62,630 bases of DNA from Bacteroidota bacterium (GTDB lineage: Bacteria; Bacteroidota; Ignavibacteria; Kryptoniales; JAKASW01): assembly GCA_023381615.1 (NCBI GenBank), contig JAMCQL010000045.1:1-62630 (forward strand). The letters run 5' to 3'. The notes below the pieces were generated by a model that was not told the origin of the DNA, did not search any database, and saw only the letters and a list, made by a program, of their open reading frames with translations. The first letter of the stretch is position 1. The number at the start of each line of letters is the position of its first letter. Of this stretch, positions 32,356 through 41,826 are shown piece by piece. The position numbers and the translations under genes were made by a program.

Positions 32356-33183
32356 TTACTGAAACAGCCTTAGAATTCCGCCAGGGGTGGAATTTGCCTG
32401 TGCCAACTGCACGGTTGCTGTTTGCTGCAGAATTTGAAGCTTAGTCGCTTGGACTTGCTGCGCCGCGATGTCAGCATCCATTATTCTGCTTTGTGCAGCG
32501 TCAACATTCGTGATCGAAGTGTTGAGGACCTGCGCCTTGAAGCTCAAACGAGAATCAAGCGAGCCAACATACTGCAACACGCCGGAGACTGTGTTGATAG
32601 CAGAGTCCACGCTCGACAGAGCCGAAGCGATGTTGGTTGTGGTGATGGCGTTCAACGATAACGATGCAGAATCAACTGCCGTAGAGATTCCGACAGAAAG
32701 AGTATCTCCGCTATCGGCGCCAACCTGGAAGTTCTTCCCGGTGAATGTGGTGTCGATCAAAGCCTGACCGTTGAACTTGGTCTGGCTTATGATCTGCCCG
32801 ACCTCAGCCATGTAATCGTTGACCTGAGTGACGAGAGCTTGAAGTTCAGATGAAGCCAAACCGGCGTTACCAGCCTGGGTGACCAACGTCTTAACACTGA
32901 TAAGTATGTTGTTGATCGCCTGTAAGCCGCCTTCTGCCGTGGAAAGAACGCTCTGTGCATCGCCAACGTTCGTGAGAGCCTGACTCAAGCCGGCTGAACG
33001 AGCTTGCAGCTTTGTCCCGATCGTGTATCCAGCCGGATCGTCGCCCGCGCTGTTGATACGCTTACCGGTTGCAAGTTGGAGTTGAGCTACTTGAAGCTGA
33101 TGGTTGATTGTGGTCAACGCGTTGTACGCGTTCATAGCGCCGATGTTGGTCGCTATACGGAACCCATCTTGATAGGTTGCCAT
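32356..33183 (-). CDS. fliC: Flagellin
   Basis: 275 residues: a short flagellin of conserved D0/D1 domains with almost no variable middle. N-terminal D0/D1: TNIGAMNAYNALTTINHQLQ, LQLATGKRINSAGDDPAGYT. C-terminal D0: AQVLNTSITNVDAAQSRIMD followed by ADIAAQQVQATKLQILQQTA and the end PGGILRLFQ. It is the major filament protein. The start is fixed by TGGAGG 10-12 nt upstream, and a sigma-28 promoter lies about 110 nt upstream. Chaperone and cap genes follow; a glycosyltransferase gene lies upstream on the same strand. Confidence 0.96.
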   Translation of the reverse strand: MATYQDGFRIATNIGAMNAYNALTTINHQLQVAQLQLATGKRINSAGDDPAGYTIGTKLQARSAGLSQALTNVGDAQSVLSTAEGGLQAINNILISVKTLVTQAGNAGLASSELQALVTQVNDYMAEVGQIISQTKFNGQALIDTTFTGKNFQVGADSGDTLSVGISTAVDSASLSLNAITTTNIASALSSVDSAINTVSGVLQYVGSLDSRLSFKAQVLNTSITNVDAAQSRIMDADIAAQQVQATKLQILQQTATVQLAQANSTPGGILRLFQ

Positions 33184-33289
33184 GGTGTGTTACCTCCATG
33201 TTATTTTTTGCGCGGCGTCCATGCCGCAAGAGGAGTTATTAAAATCCGGCTCCCGGCGGCGCTCCTCTCACCACCGTGCCTTAAATATT

Positions 33290-33316
33290 GTATCGGAAAT
33301 CATTTGAAGAACTTTA
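33290..33316 (-). promoter_or_regulatory. Sigma-28 (FliA) promoter of flagellin
   Basis: Minus strand: TAAA (33316-33313), exactly 15 nt, then TCCGATAC (33297-33290). The FliA consensus is TAAA-N15-GCCGATAA, so there are two mismatches in the -10 element. It fits the flgM gene in the same cluster. Confidence 0.8.
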
Positions 33317-33649
33317 GGAAAAACTCGACGGGATTTCTTGAGAAAAGACTTTAAATTTCAGAGTATCCGACTTTAGTGTGGGTTTAAGATATAATCACCT
33401 AACCTTGTCAAGGTTACAAACCTTGACAAGGTTTAGTTATCCTATTTGAAGATTGCCTAAAAAGTAAACTCTTCTCCGCGTCTTAGCGCCTCTGCGGTGA
33501 TTTTTTTGCTTTGTTTTGATGCCTTTTACCGCAGAGATGCCATCCGAAAGGTCGCCAAAAGAGTTGTCCGAAGGACCCCCTCGGGGAAATCTTTTTCACA
33601 GCGATAAATTAAGTCTGTCTTCATACACTTAGCAGTAAAACCAATAATT
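33317..33649. repeat. Intergenic region with double palindrome CCTTGTCAAGG (copy 2) and a second inverted repeat
   Basis: Copy 2 of the dispersed double palindrome is at 33401-33434. From about 33478 a separate inverted pair, CGCCTCTGCGGTGATTTTT and TTTTACCGCAGAGATGCC, occurs, then GTCCGAAGGACCCCCTCGGG. No gene is visible. Confidence 0.6.
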
Positions 33650-34639
33650 TTAAACATTCAGCGCCTTCTCGCAGGCATTAATCAGATCTTTAAGCTGTTT
33701 TCCCAATTTTAGATTGCTGTTTTGATTTTCACGGATTCTCAGAAGCAAGCGGTAACCATCCATGATTTGATTCCGTGACAAGTACGCAATCGCTGCCACG
33801 TATTGTGAAATCACGTTGCGAGGGTTCTGCTGCAGACTTTTCTCTGCGAACTCAATGGCTTGTCCGTAGTCGTTCCGTTCAAGAGCAAGTTGGGAAATTT
33901 TCATGAAGAGTTTATCCAGTGTCGCACCGCTGAGCTTGGCGTAATCCAGAGCAAGCGTTTTTTTTAACTCATCGTAAGCTTCATCCCGCTTTCCAATACT
34001 CATCAAAGTTGCACCGATCTGATAATGGAGATATGGATCGTCAGGTGAGATCGATAAAGCATTGTACAACATTTTCAGATTCCGATCGGCTCTATTTTCT
34101 TTTCCTTGAACATTGCCGCGCGAATAACCGTGGTGACTTATTACTAAATCGGAAGCGAATATTTTTCCACCGCCCTTTTCAATTGATGGTCTGATCTGTT
34201 CATGGATCGGCATGACATAGCGGTACTCTTTCTTGCTGCGGAACAACCGGACTATTTTGGTCTCGTCGTAAATCGCGGCATCGCCATCCGGCAGTTCGCT
34301 CCTGACCAATACTTCAATTCCATCCGCGCCCAAAGTACCTATTACTTCCGCAATCTTATTTCTTGTCTCCTGCGGGAGTTCTTCGTCCGCGTCGAGGACG
34401 AGTATCCATTCTCCGGAAGCGAACTCGAGCGAGACATTTCTTGCCTCGGCAAAATCGCTGCGCCATTTATGATCTACGACCTTTGCGCCAAATCGTTTTG
34501 CAATTTCGATCGTGGAATCCGTCGAGCCGGTATCCACGACAATAATTTCGTCGGCTATGCCGCGGACGCTCTGGAGGCACTTCGGAAGATATTCTTCCTC
34601 GTTCTTCACGATCATACATAAAGAAAGTTTAGTCTTCAT
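33650..34639 (-). CDS. Family 2 glycosyltransferase with TPR-like C-terminus
   Basis: 329 residues. The GT-A domain starts LSLCMIVKNEEEYLPKCLQS and includes VDTGSTDSTIEIAKRFGAKV and the DXD-type motif in ILVLDADEEL. The C-terminal 130 residues are TPR-like helices (DPYLHYQIGATLMSIGKRDE; NDYGQAIEFAEKSLQQNP). This architecture occurs in SunS-like enzymes that glycosylate proteins. It lies upstream of the flagellin gene and downstream of the sensor genes on the same strand; flagellin glycosylation is a reasonable guess but not shown. Confidence 0.85.
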   Translation of the reverse strand: MKTKLSLCMIVKNEEEYLPKCLQSVRGIADEIIVVDTGSTDSTIEIAKRFGAKVVDHKWRSDFAEARNVSLEFASGEWILVLDADEELPQETRNKIAEVIGTLGADGIEVLVRSELPDGDAAIYDETKIVRLFRSKKEYRYVMPIHEQIRPSIEKGGGKIFASDLVISHHGYSRGNVQGKENRADRNLKMLYNALSISPDDPYLHYQIGATLMSIGKRDEAYDELKKTLALDYAKLSGATLDKLFMKISQLALERNDYGQAIEFAEKSLQQNPRNVISQYVAAIAYLSRNQIMDGYRLLLRIRENQNSNLKLGKQLKDLINACEKALNV

Positions 34640-34687
34640 TGATGTGTGTATTCAAAAGGTTTGATTACCTACAAATGCCTTCGCAAT

Positions 34688-37600
34688 TTATTTGCGAATG
34701 TAATTCCTGATCGTATCTTCGTCGAGCGGCCGCAGCATGATGTAGTCCACCCCTTCCGACTTCTCTTCGCCCTCGCGATTTACAAGAAGAATAGTGACGC
34801 AATCGGGCTGCGATTTCTTTATTTGCTGACAGAGTTCTCTTCCGTTGATCGACGGCAAACTCAAGTCAACTAATGCGGCATTGAATTTTTCCGCCTCAAA
34901 TATTTTTGTTGCATCGACGGCATCGCTTGCGACTTTTAAACGCGAGAATATTGCGAGCAGATTCCGCGATTCTTCCTCGGCAAGCATTCTATCGTCTTCA
35001 ACCAATATGGCGCTCGAAGCTCCATCTACTGCTGCCTCGCCCGGTTTTACCTCGCAGATATCCATCGTCAACTCATTACCAAGCGCCCTTGTATCCACGC
35101 GATAGCCCATCTTCTCGAGTTTATCCGCTAAAGTTTGAATGCTCCCGCTGTCCTTTATGACGTCTTCATGCAAAATTTCCCCTTCATTTGCTGTCAGCCT
35201 TATGTTTATGTGCTTTCCTTTTCCTTCCGCTGCTTCGTTTGGACTCGGTTGAGCCGTCATCATCAACACTTCACATTCTGGAACTTGCGACGTGATAACA
35301 AAATTTGCGAACAAATCCTTGATCAAATCGAACGTCGCGGGGTCAACTCTAAATTCCGTCAGCACAGAAATATCAAAATTCCGTATCCTTGGCGCCGAGG
35401 CTTCCTGCTGCATTATCGAGACTCTGACAGCTTCGAAAATTTCATCCTGATTTCTGGAAGAGTTATCTAAGTCTATCGAAATCTCTTTCGCGGCAGATGC
35501 GAGATGAAGTTTGATCTCCTGCATGACGCTGTCATCACCCTGCACGAATGAAAGGCGGGAAAGTGCGCCGTCTATTTCAATTCGCGCGTTCCTGAGCGAA
35601 GCCGGGATCTTGTCGACTGACTCGCGCAGATTGGAATAATCGTTTTTCGTTCTTTCAAGCTGCAAACGCAGGCCGGATGCTTCGTTCTGAACCGCCGGCA
35701 GCTTTAGCGCAAGGAGGCTTCTGATTTTATCTATCGAAAGTTCCACCATCGTGCGTGATAATCCATCGCGCGAACATCTTACCGTGATGATTCCGACGCC
35801 AAAGTTGAGCAAGTTCGCTTCGTAAGTTGTAAACTCTCCGTCTTCCTTCTCGACTATCTCCAAAGGCTTTGCGAATCCGTTCACGCCTTCGTCGGTCCCC
35901 ACGGTGACCGTTGCTTCCTTGCTCTTCCGCAACAGCGAGTCTTCTAAAACTTTAAGGACTTCCTGAGATGTTGCCGATTCTGCGAGACCTGTCATAAACT
36001 CGTTCATAAGTTTTGACTCGTCAACAAGCCGCGCCGCAACTTTAGACTGATTCTCGGCTCCTCTCTTCGACTCAAGCAAGTCGAGTGCGATTGATGCGAT
36101 CGCACTCAATTCGGAGGGAGCCGGGGGAATTCCGACGAACCTAAAGATCAAAGCCAGCTTCTGGGGCCTCGATTTGACAGCGAAATAGAAGCCCTCCGCA
36201 GTTTTCATCTGGCTTCCTTCGAGTTGGACCGCGGGCATAAGCACGCCAAACTTCAAACTCGGAATGGAAACAACGTTCGGCAGATTTCCATTGACTGCTA
36301 ACGCTGTCAGAGCGGCGCCTTCAGCGGAATAAATGCCTACCGAATCGGACGAAAAAACCTGCCTCAGCAAGTCAATCGTCTTCCGTGAAACTTCCTCAAA
36401 ACTTCCCTCACCGATTCCAGTTAACCCGACAAGAGCACGAGTTACTTTGCCGCTGTCTTCGAATTTACGCTCGACGGACAAACGAGTGCTTATGCCGACC
36501 GCAACGGAAGAAACGGTTTTCAAAACATTGATAAGCTCTTCTGTGTTTTGTTCGGAAATATTTCCATCTTGCAGCGCGACCGAAGCAAAACCGCAAACGT
36601 CGCCGATAGTTGTGCTTGCAAGCAGAAGCTTTGAATCTCCTGCCGAAACCACGTTGATAAACGTCGTGTCGGGAACTTCGGTTTTCGAGAAAACTCCGCC
36701 GCGCTCCACGAGCGAGATATCTTCAGGAGTCAAACTCAGTGACAGTGAAGGTTCAACTTTCTCAGTAGAAACGGTCAACAAGTAGATTTCGGCAATTTCC
36801 TTCGCAGTCTGTATGGTTCCTATGCCAACAACCTTAGCGACGTCAACTCCGTCATTCTTCAAAATTTCATAAAGATTCTGCAAAACATTTTCGTAACGCT
36901 CGGCTGCAGCAAGGTCTCTCAAAATTTCCTGCCGCCGCTTCAGGCGGTTAATCTCGGAACGCTGTGCGATTTCTCCGCCAATTTCCCTGAAGTGATACAC
37001 TGAGGAGCCTCCGAGAGCCGCCATCTCAATTCGATAGAATTTTCCGCTCAGCTCGACGGTATCGTCATTCTGGGCAGCGCCAATTCTCGCAAGAAAATCG
37101 TCAGCTGTAAATGTTTCATCCAGTCTGATATCAAGTTTATTTCGCGCGGCAAGATTTGAAGCCGATATGACTCCGTTTTCAACAACAAAAATTGGTTCGT
37201 CCGAAAACGATTCAAGAGAACTTGCTAGCAGATTTTGTGTACCGCGAAGCCGCTGCTTGACGTTTTCCTGTTCGGTCATATCTTCGATGAAAACAAAAAT
37301 CGAGCCCTCTGCAACCGCGGCGCTAAAGTTCAGGAACTTCCGGTCGGTAGTTCGGCACATTCGCATGAGGATAGCATTCGAGCGGAGTTCCGATTCGCAC
37401 GCTTCCGGAGATTCGCCGAGGTAACGCAAAAATCCGTCAAAGCTCCCATCTGAGGAAAGAAAATCCTTGAACAGACTCTCAAACATGTCATTCCATTCTG
37501 CGAATCTATTTTCTTTCACGAGCGCGGTCGGCAAAAGGCTGCCGAAGAGTCTCTCGGACTCTATTGATAACCTATGAAGCTCAACCTCTGCTGACTTGAG

Positions 37601-38995
37601 TTCCGTTATCTCACGAAATGAGAAGAAAAAATACTTGCTGGTATTCCACCGATTTACAGAAAATGTCCTTCCCCTTGAATCGTTCGTTTCAAATGTCGAC
37701 TCCGATGTCGAAAAGGTTGACATTCTATTCTTAGCAATAAATTCTTCAAGCAGTTCTCCATCATAAAGAATGAATAATTGCCTTGCGCTTTCACTGGCAA
37801 ACTCGATATTCCCACCGGCAACCGCCAGCATCGGCACGGCGGCGTTTCGCACGATTTCCTCCGAGTGTTTTCTTTCCTCCAAAGCAAGTTTATCCGCCAA
37901 CTGATTTTCCGCACGGAGCGTATCGATCGTGCGCCCAAGCTCGCGCTGTAGATTGACTCCCGTGGTCTCATCGACAAGATACACCGCAAAACCCACACGC
38001 TGTCCTTCCCGGCTCTTCTGCGATACCATGTAAGCTCTAAAACTTCTTCCGGAAATCTCCACGTTTATTTCTGAATTATTTTCCGGAGAGAGGTTCATAA
38101 GAAATTCTATAAAATCGCGCCGGCCCCGTTCGTCAATAATTGCGGAGAACGGCTGACCTACCGCATTTATGCTGTCGCCAAAGAGGCGCTTCAACGCTTC
38201 GTTGGCTTCCGTAATGACACCGCGTTCGTCGAGCGCCGCCGCAGCAATTGTCATCTCGTTGAACAACGACAGGTGCGCACTCTCCTTTTCGCGAAGTTCG
38301 TTCTTTGCATAAATGAATTGCTCGTCGAAACGATGCTCGAATTCCCGGAGTCTGATCTTCAAGTTCGACAGGTAAAATGCCGACCTGAGCAGGAGCGCAA
38401 ACTGGTTCAGGTCTCGTTTAGCGTCCTGAAATCTTTCCGGCAGAAGAACAAGAATTACATAATCGCCGGAATCGGTTTTCGCGGAAGCGGATACAAGGGA
38501 GTTGAACTCGAGATCACGCTGAATTTTTCTGCACGCTGCCGACGTTGTCATATCGCCGATCAGCGGGAAGGGATCGGCGAATTCACTAAATGACGAATCG
38601 AAAATCTTCTTGCGTTCCTCGGACAGTGGTATCTTATGGACGTCCAGTTTAAGGCCGGCTTTGATGAGCAAATTTGCGATTTTCTCCGGGTTCTTCGCAG
38701 AAACACCGACCAAACCGGCGTGCTCGTCTATGCGCTCGAAGATAAAAGTATCCGCATCGAACGCGCGGCTTATTCCTGCCGCAACGGAAGAAATTGATTT
38801 CCCGAGTTCATTCGCAAAGACAACTTCGGAAAGGGTTGAGAAGAAACCTTCTCTGAATTTTTCCGAATGAGATTCATGCGCCCTGACGCTCGCAGCTGTC
38901 TTGCGTTTGAAATTTGAGAATCGTCTGAAGCTGAAAACGACAACCGAGACGAGAACCAATATAAGCAGGAAGAGCAGAGTCAGGAGTTCGTTCAT
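34688..38995 (-). CDS. 1435-residue multi-PAS/GAF protein with C-terminal receiver-like domain
   Basis: One N-terminal membrane helix (LLFLLILVLVSVVVFSF). A GAF-like domain follows (about 50-200), then a coiled coil, several PAS-like domains (about 245-690; AALDERGVITEANEALKRLF; LTEQENVKQR-type linkers), two more GAF-like domains (about 700-1010), a long helical section and a degraded histidine-kinase ATPase-like stretch. A receiver-like domain ends it (from about 1320: AILVEDDRML, then ALVDLSLPSINGRELC). The receiver keeps the acidic pair and the phospho-acceptor Asp, but the conserved Lys is Arg in MLRPLDED. No HisKA box is seen. Its start overlaps the stop of the upstream histidine kinase by 4 nt (ATGA), so it probably works with that kinase. 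Domain limits are rough. Confidence 0.75.
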   Translation of the reverse strand: MNELLTLLFLLILVLVSVVVFSFRRFSNFKRKTAASVRAHESHSEKFREGFFSTLSEVVFANELGKSISSVAAGISRAFDADTFIFERIDEHAGLVGVSAKNPEKIANLLIKAGLKLDVHKIPLSEERKKIFDSSFSEFADPFPLIGDMTTSAACRKIQRDLEFNSLVSASAKTDSGDYVILVLLPERFQDAKRDLNQFALLLRSAFYLSNLKIRLREFEHRFDEQFIYAKNELREKESAHLSLFNEMTIAAAALDERGVITEANEALKRLFGDSINAVGQPFSAIIDERGRRDFIEFLMNLSPENNSEINVEISGRSFRAYMVSQKSREGQRVGFAVYLVDETTGVNLQRELGRTIDTLRAENQLADKLALEERKHSEEIVRNAAVPMLAVAGGNIEFASESARQLFILYDGELLEEFIAKNRMSTFSTSESTFETNDSRGRTFSVNRWNTSKYFFFSFREITELKSAEVELHRLSIESERLFGSLLPTALVKENRFAEWNDMFESLFKDFLSSDGSFDGFLRYLGESPEACESELRSNAILMRMCRTTDRKFLNFSAAVAEGSIFVFIEDMTEQENVKQRLRGTQNLLASSLESFSDEPIFVVENGVISASNLAARNKLDIRLDETFTADDFLARIGAAQNDDTVELSGKFYRIEMAALGGSSVYHFREIGGEIAQRSEINRLKRRQEILRDLAAAERYENVLQNLYEILKNDGVDVAKVVGIGTIQTAKEIAEIYLLTVSTEKVEPSLSLSLTPEDISLVERGGVFSKTEVPDTTFINVVSAGDSKLLLASTTIGDVCGFASVALQDGNISEQNTEELINVLKTVSSVAVGISTRLSVERKFEDSGKVTRALVGLTGIGEGSFEEVSRKTIDLLRQVFSSDSVGIYSAEGAALTALAVNGNLPNVVSIPSLKFGVLMPAVQLEGSQMKTAEGFYFAVKSRPQKLALIFRFVGIPPAPSELSAIASIALDLLESKRGAENQSKVAARLVDESKLMNEFMTGLAESATSQEVLKVLEDSLLRKSKEATVTVGTDEGVNGFAKPLEIVEKEDGEFTTYEANLLNFGVGIITVRCSRDGLSRTMVELSIDKIRSLLALKLPAVQNEASGLRLQLERTKNDYSNLRESVDKIPASLRNARIEIDGALSRLSFVQGDDSVMQEIKLHLASAAKEISIDLDNSSRNQDEIFEAVRVSIMQQEASAPRIRNFDISVLTEFRVDPATFDLIKDLFANFVITSQVPECEVLMMTAQPSPNEAAEGKGKHINIRLTANEGEILHEDVIKDSGSIQTLADKLEKMGYRVDTRALGNELTMDICEVKPGEAAVDGASSAILVEDDRMLAEEESRNLLAIFSRLKVASDAVDATKIFEAEKFNAALVDLSLPSINGRELCQQIKKSQPDCVTILLVNREGEEKSEGVDYIMLRPLDEDTIRNYIRK

Positions 38996-40647
38996 TGCTT
39001 GGGAAGAGTGAAGTAGAAAGTTGCGCCTTTCCCTTTACCGGCAGATTCAACCCACACCGTGCCGCCGCTCAGCTCGACAATTTTCTTTACGAATGAAAGC
39101 CCCAGTCCGCTTCCTTCGACCTTCTCGGTCTCATTAGTCTTGACTCTCTGGAAAATCGCGAAGACCCTTTCATGAAATTCCTGCGGTATGCCGATGCCGT
39201 TGTCTCTGACAAAAAAGAGGAAATGATCGCCTTTATCCTGCGCGCCGATTACAAGCTGAGGGCTTGGCTGATCGCCCATATACTTGATTGCGTTGTCGAT
39301 GAGGTTCGTGAAAACTCTTTCGATGTACCGTATCACGATGTAGAGTTTCGGGAAATTCCCTTCGAGTGCAACTTTTATTTTTTTCTCTGAAAGTCTGATT
39401 GACAGATCGCCCAACACCCGATTAACAAGTTCACCCATGTCTGCTTCTTCCAGGACAACTTCAACGCTGCCGACGCGCGCAAGATCGAGAAGGTCGTTCA
39501 CTAAAGAATGGAGACGCGCGGAGGAACCCAGGATCGCCTCGATCAAAACTTCCTGTTCGACTTCAAGATGAGCGCTTCGTTTCAGCTCGCGTGCAAAACC
39601 TTCGATTACCAGAATTGGAGATTTCAAGTCGTGGGTGATTGCGTAGGTAAACTGCTGAAGTTCGTGATTCTTACTCTCGAGAAGCCGAGTCTTCTGAATC
39701 GTCTCCTCGTGCAGACGGGAGTTTTCTATTGCGGCGCCGATGACTGTGCCGATGCCTTCCATAATTTCCCGCTGGGAGTCCTCGAGCACGCGCTCGACTT
39801 CGCTGAACAGCGCGCCGACGCCGACAGCCTTGCCTTTTGCTTTGAGCGGAAATACGACAACCGAATCGAACGGAGATTTCCTCAGCGAACGCGGCATGCC
39901 TTCTCCGAAGGATCCTGTGGAGAAGTTTTCGCTGCGATTCACAGATTCAACCGTATCCGATTTTAACACCCTGCCGAAGATCGTAGAAGTAAGTTCCGAG
40001 CCGTGGACTTCCGAAAGAAAATCTTCGTTAAGATTCGCGCTTGCCGCCACAAAAATTTTTCGTTCGCTTTTATCCGGCAGGAGTATCGCTCCTGCATCAC
40101 CGGTAAAAATGTCCATCGTCTGCCGCACCGAATATTCCAGTACTTCCCGAAAGTCGATCGTGCGATTGAGAAGCATTGCGATCCGGTTTATTGCGCTCAA
40201 CTGAAGATTTCTTTGTGTGAGAGTCTCCTCAAGTTTCCGGCGCTCGGTAACATCGATCAAAATCCCAAGTGTTCCGGTCAGCGAATTGTCCTCGCCAAAA
40301 ATGGGACAAGTTGAAATTTGAACGTAGAAATCTTTGCCATCGGGATGTTTCAACAAAAACTCCTGTGAAGCAACCGGACGTTCCGTGGCAATCGCTTGAT
40401 TGAACAGAAGATTGGTCGCAAGAATCTGTTTTTTTGTTTCTGGATCGTAGAGCCCGCTAAGGAGGATCGAAGAATTCTTGTGGAGATTGATGTCCTTGCC
40501 GACACCAAAGATTCTTTCCGACGCTCTGTTCATCACCACAATTTCCCCGAATCGGTTCGTAACGACTATTCCTTCGTCAAACCCTTCAAAAAGCCGCAAC
40601 AAATCTTGGGGAACGACCAGAGCGCTATTTTTCACATCTAAACTCAC
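38992..40647 (-). CDS. PAS-GAF sensor histidine kinase
   Basis: 551 residues with no membrane helix. PAS domain (about 10-145: DEGIVVTNRFGEIVVMNRAS then a PAC-type GILIDVTERRKLEE). GAF domain (about 150-310). HisKA with the phospho-acceptor His in FTYAITHDLKSPILVIEGFA. HATPase with N box FTNLIDNAIKYM, G1 DNGIGIPQEFH, F/G2 EGSGLGLSFVKKIVELSGG. It senses an intracellular or PAS-bound signal and phosphorylates a receiver, plausibly in the co-translated 1435-residue protein. A GGATCC-centred palindrome lies in the GAF coding region at 39908-39925. Confidence 0.93.
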   Translation of the reverse strand: MSLDVKNSALVVPQDLLRLFEGFDEGIVVTNRFGEIVVMNRASERIFGVGKDINLHKNSSILLSGLYDPETKKQILATNLLFNQAIATERPVASQEFLLKHPDGKDFYVQISTCPIFGEDNSLTGTLGILIDVTERRKLEETLTQRNLQLSAINRIAMLLNRTIDFREVLEYSVRQTMDIFTGDAGAILLPDKSERKIFVAASANLNEDFLSEVHGSELTSTIFGRVLKSDTVESVNRSENFSTGSFGEGMPRSLRKSPFDSVVVFPLKAKGKAVGVGALFSEVERVLEDSQREIMEGIGTVIGAAIENSRLHEETIQKTRLLESKNHELQQFTYAITHDLKSPILVIEGFARELKRSAHLEVEQEVLIEAILGSSARLHSLVNDLLDLARVGSVEVVLEEADMGELVNRVLGDLSIRLSEKKIKVALEGNFPKLYIVIRYIERVFTNLIDNAIKYMGDQPSPQLVIGAQDKGDHFLFFVRDNGIGIPQEFHERVFAIFQRVKTNETEKVEGSGLGLSFVKKIVELSGGTVWVESAGKGKGATFYFTLPKQ

Positions 40648-40806
40648 TGCGCAGAAATATCCTCCAACTGTTTGAAGTTAAAAACCGACAGCCTCAGTTA
40701 CAAACGGAAGGTATGGAAATAAAAGCAGGCAAACTGCATTGAGCGTGTCATCTTGAATTTGTGTAACAAATGCAATACATTGATAAAAACGAAAGAAGGT
40801 GAATGT

Positions 40807-41067
40807 ATGCCAAAGACAGCAATGATTAACGCACGTATTGAGCCAAAGTTGAAGCGAGAAGTCGAAGAAATATTCCGACAGATAGGTTTGAACACAGCGC
40901 AGGCCATAACGCTCTTCTTCCAGAATGTGAAGAACCACGGTGGAATACCGTTTGATGTAAAGATACCGAACGAGACGACACGCAAGGTGATAGACGATAG
41001 TCGCAGGGGGAAAAACCTTGTGAAAGCAAAGAATGCCGATGAGATGTTCAAGAAGCTGGGCCTCTGA
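40807..41067 (+). CDS. RelB/DinJ-family antitoxin
   Basis: 86 residues. The N-terminus MPKTAMINARIEPKLKREVE is a ribbon-helix-helix DNA-binding domain, followed by DinJ-type IGLNTAQAITLFFQ. The C-terminus (GKNLVKAKNADEMFKKLGL) is the toxin-binding part. The start has AAGGTG seven bases upstream. The stop overlaps the start of a YafQ-type toxin (TGATG), the normal layout for this toxin-antitoxin pair. That toxin is frameshifted, so the antitoxin may be an orphan. Confidence 0.9.
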   Translation: MPKTAMINARIEPKLKREVEEIFRQIGLNTAQAITLFFQNVKNHGGIPFDVKIPNETTRKVIDDSRRGKNLVKAKNADEMFKKLGL

Positions 41068-41337
41068 TGCTGGGGCCGGTATTCACCAAACAGTTCCGAA
41101 ATGAAGTGAAGCTTGCCGTGAAACGGGGGAAAAGATGTTGAGATTTTGAAGAAAGTGGTAACTCTTCTTCTTGAGGAAAGACTGTTGGAGCCGAAATATC
41201 AGAACCACAAATTGAGCGGCGAATTTGGCGATTGCCGCGAATGCCACTTGCAGCCCGGTTGGTTGTTGATATATCGTGTTGAAGGAAATGAGTTACATTT
41301 TCTTCGTACAGGAACACATGCGGATTTGTTTGAGTAG
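41067..41337 (+). pseudogene. YafQ-type mRNA interferase toxin, frameshifted
   Basis: Frame 1 reads MLGPVFTKQFRNEVKLAVKR and then hits a stop after GKRC. In the next frame the protein continues perfectly as GKDVEILKKVVTLLLEERLL followed by PKYQNHKLSGEFGDCRECHL, QPGWLLIYRVEGNELHFLRT and GTHADLFE. The break is at a run of five G (41125-41129); four would restore the frame. Residues typical of YafQ are retained (ECH, RTGTHADLF), but the usual PDW is PGW. Either a real inactivating insertion, slippage-dependent expression, or a homopolymer sequencing error. Confidence 0.82.
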
Positions 41338-41340
41338 TAC

Positions 41341-41464
41341 AAAGGAGCTATTGGGGCACAGCAACGTAAAGACGACGATGGTTTACAGCCACGTCCGACG
41401 TGAGGACTTGGTGAATGCTGCCAAGATGCTAAACAAGGAAAATGTCTCGACAGGTGCAATCTAA
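41341..41464 (+). pseudogene. C-terminal fragment of a tyrosine recombinase/integrase
   Basis: Reads KELLGHSNVKTTMVYSHVRR then EDLVNAAKMLNKENVST before a stop. LGH.N..TT..Y.HV is the catalytic C-terminus of phage/integron-type integrases, Tyr being the nucleophile. The N-terminal 250-300 residues are absent: the fragment begins right after the toxin stop. A relic of a mobile element. Confidence 0.75.
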
Positions 41465-41826
41465 AATCAATTCTTCGCTATCAGGAAGCCCTGTGGTGAA
41501 ATCTTCTCTTGTCAGCAAAATTCTGTGCTGTACCATGATGCGTAGTTTGTGCTGTTTGCCTCTCTCGACTTCACGGGGGCACGTGAACTAAAATTATAGA
41601 TGATGAAACTCGAATCTACATCGAGACAAATTGACCTTGAGAGAGCCGTTGAAGCCTTTGGCAACGCAGAGCCGGAGTTTCGCTTCAATGGCTTTTCTCA
41701 TTTTACACCCGCCGAAAAATTGTTCAGTGATTGTTCAGTCTTTTCAGGAAATTCTTCGGCGAACGGACTTGAGCATAATAAGGAAATGTTTTATCTTGCT
41801 TTGTAATAAAGGGTCTTTTACAATTT
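41465..41826. other. Region between integrase relic and tRNA-Ala
   Basis: About 360 bp with no convincing gene. A plus-strand reading frame from 41600 (starting MMKLESTSRQ) has no recognisable domain and its end approaches the tRNA. Probably degraded mobile-element sequence plus the tRNA promoter. Confidence 0.4.

Noticed and set aside
41600..41806. Plus-strand frame before tRNA-Ala
   Set aside because: No domain, weak start, and sits in decayed mobile-element sequence.
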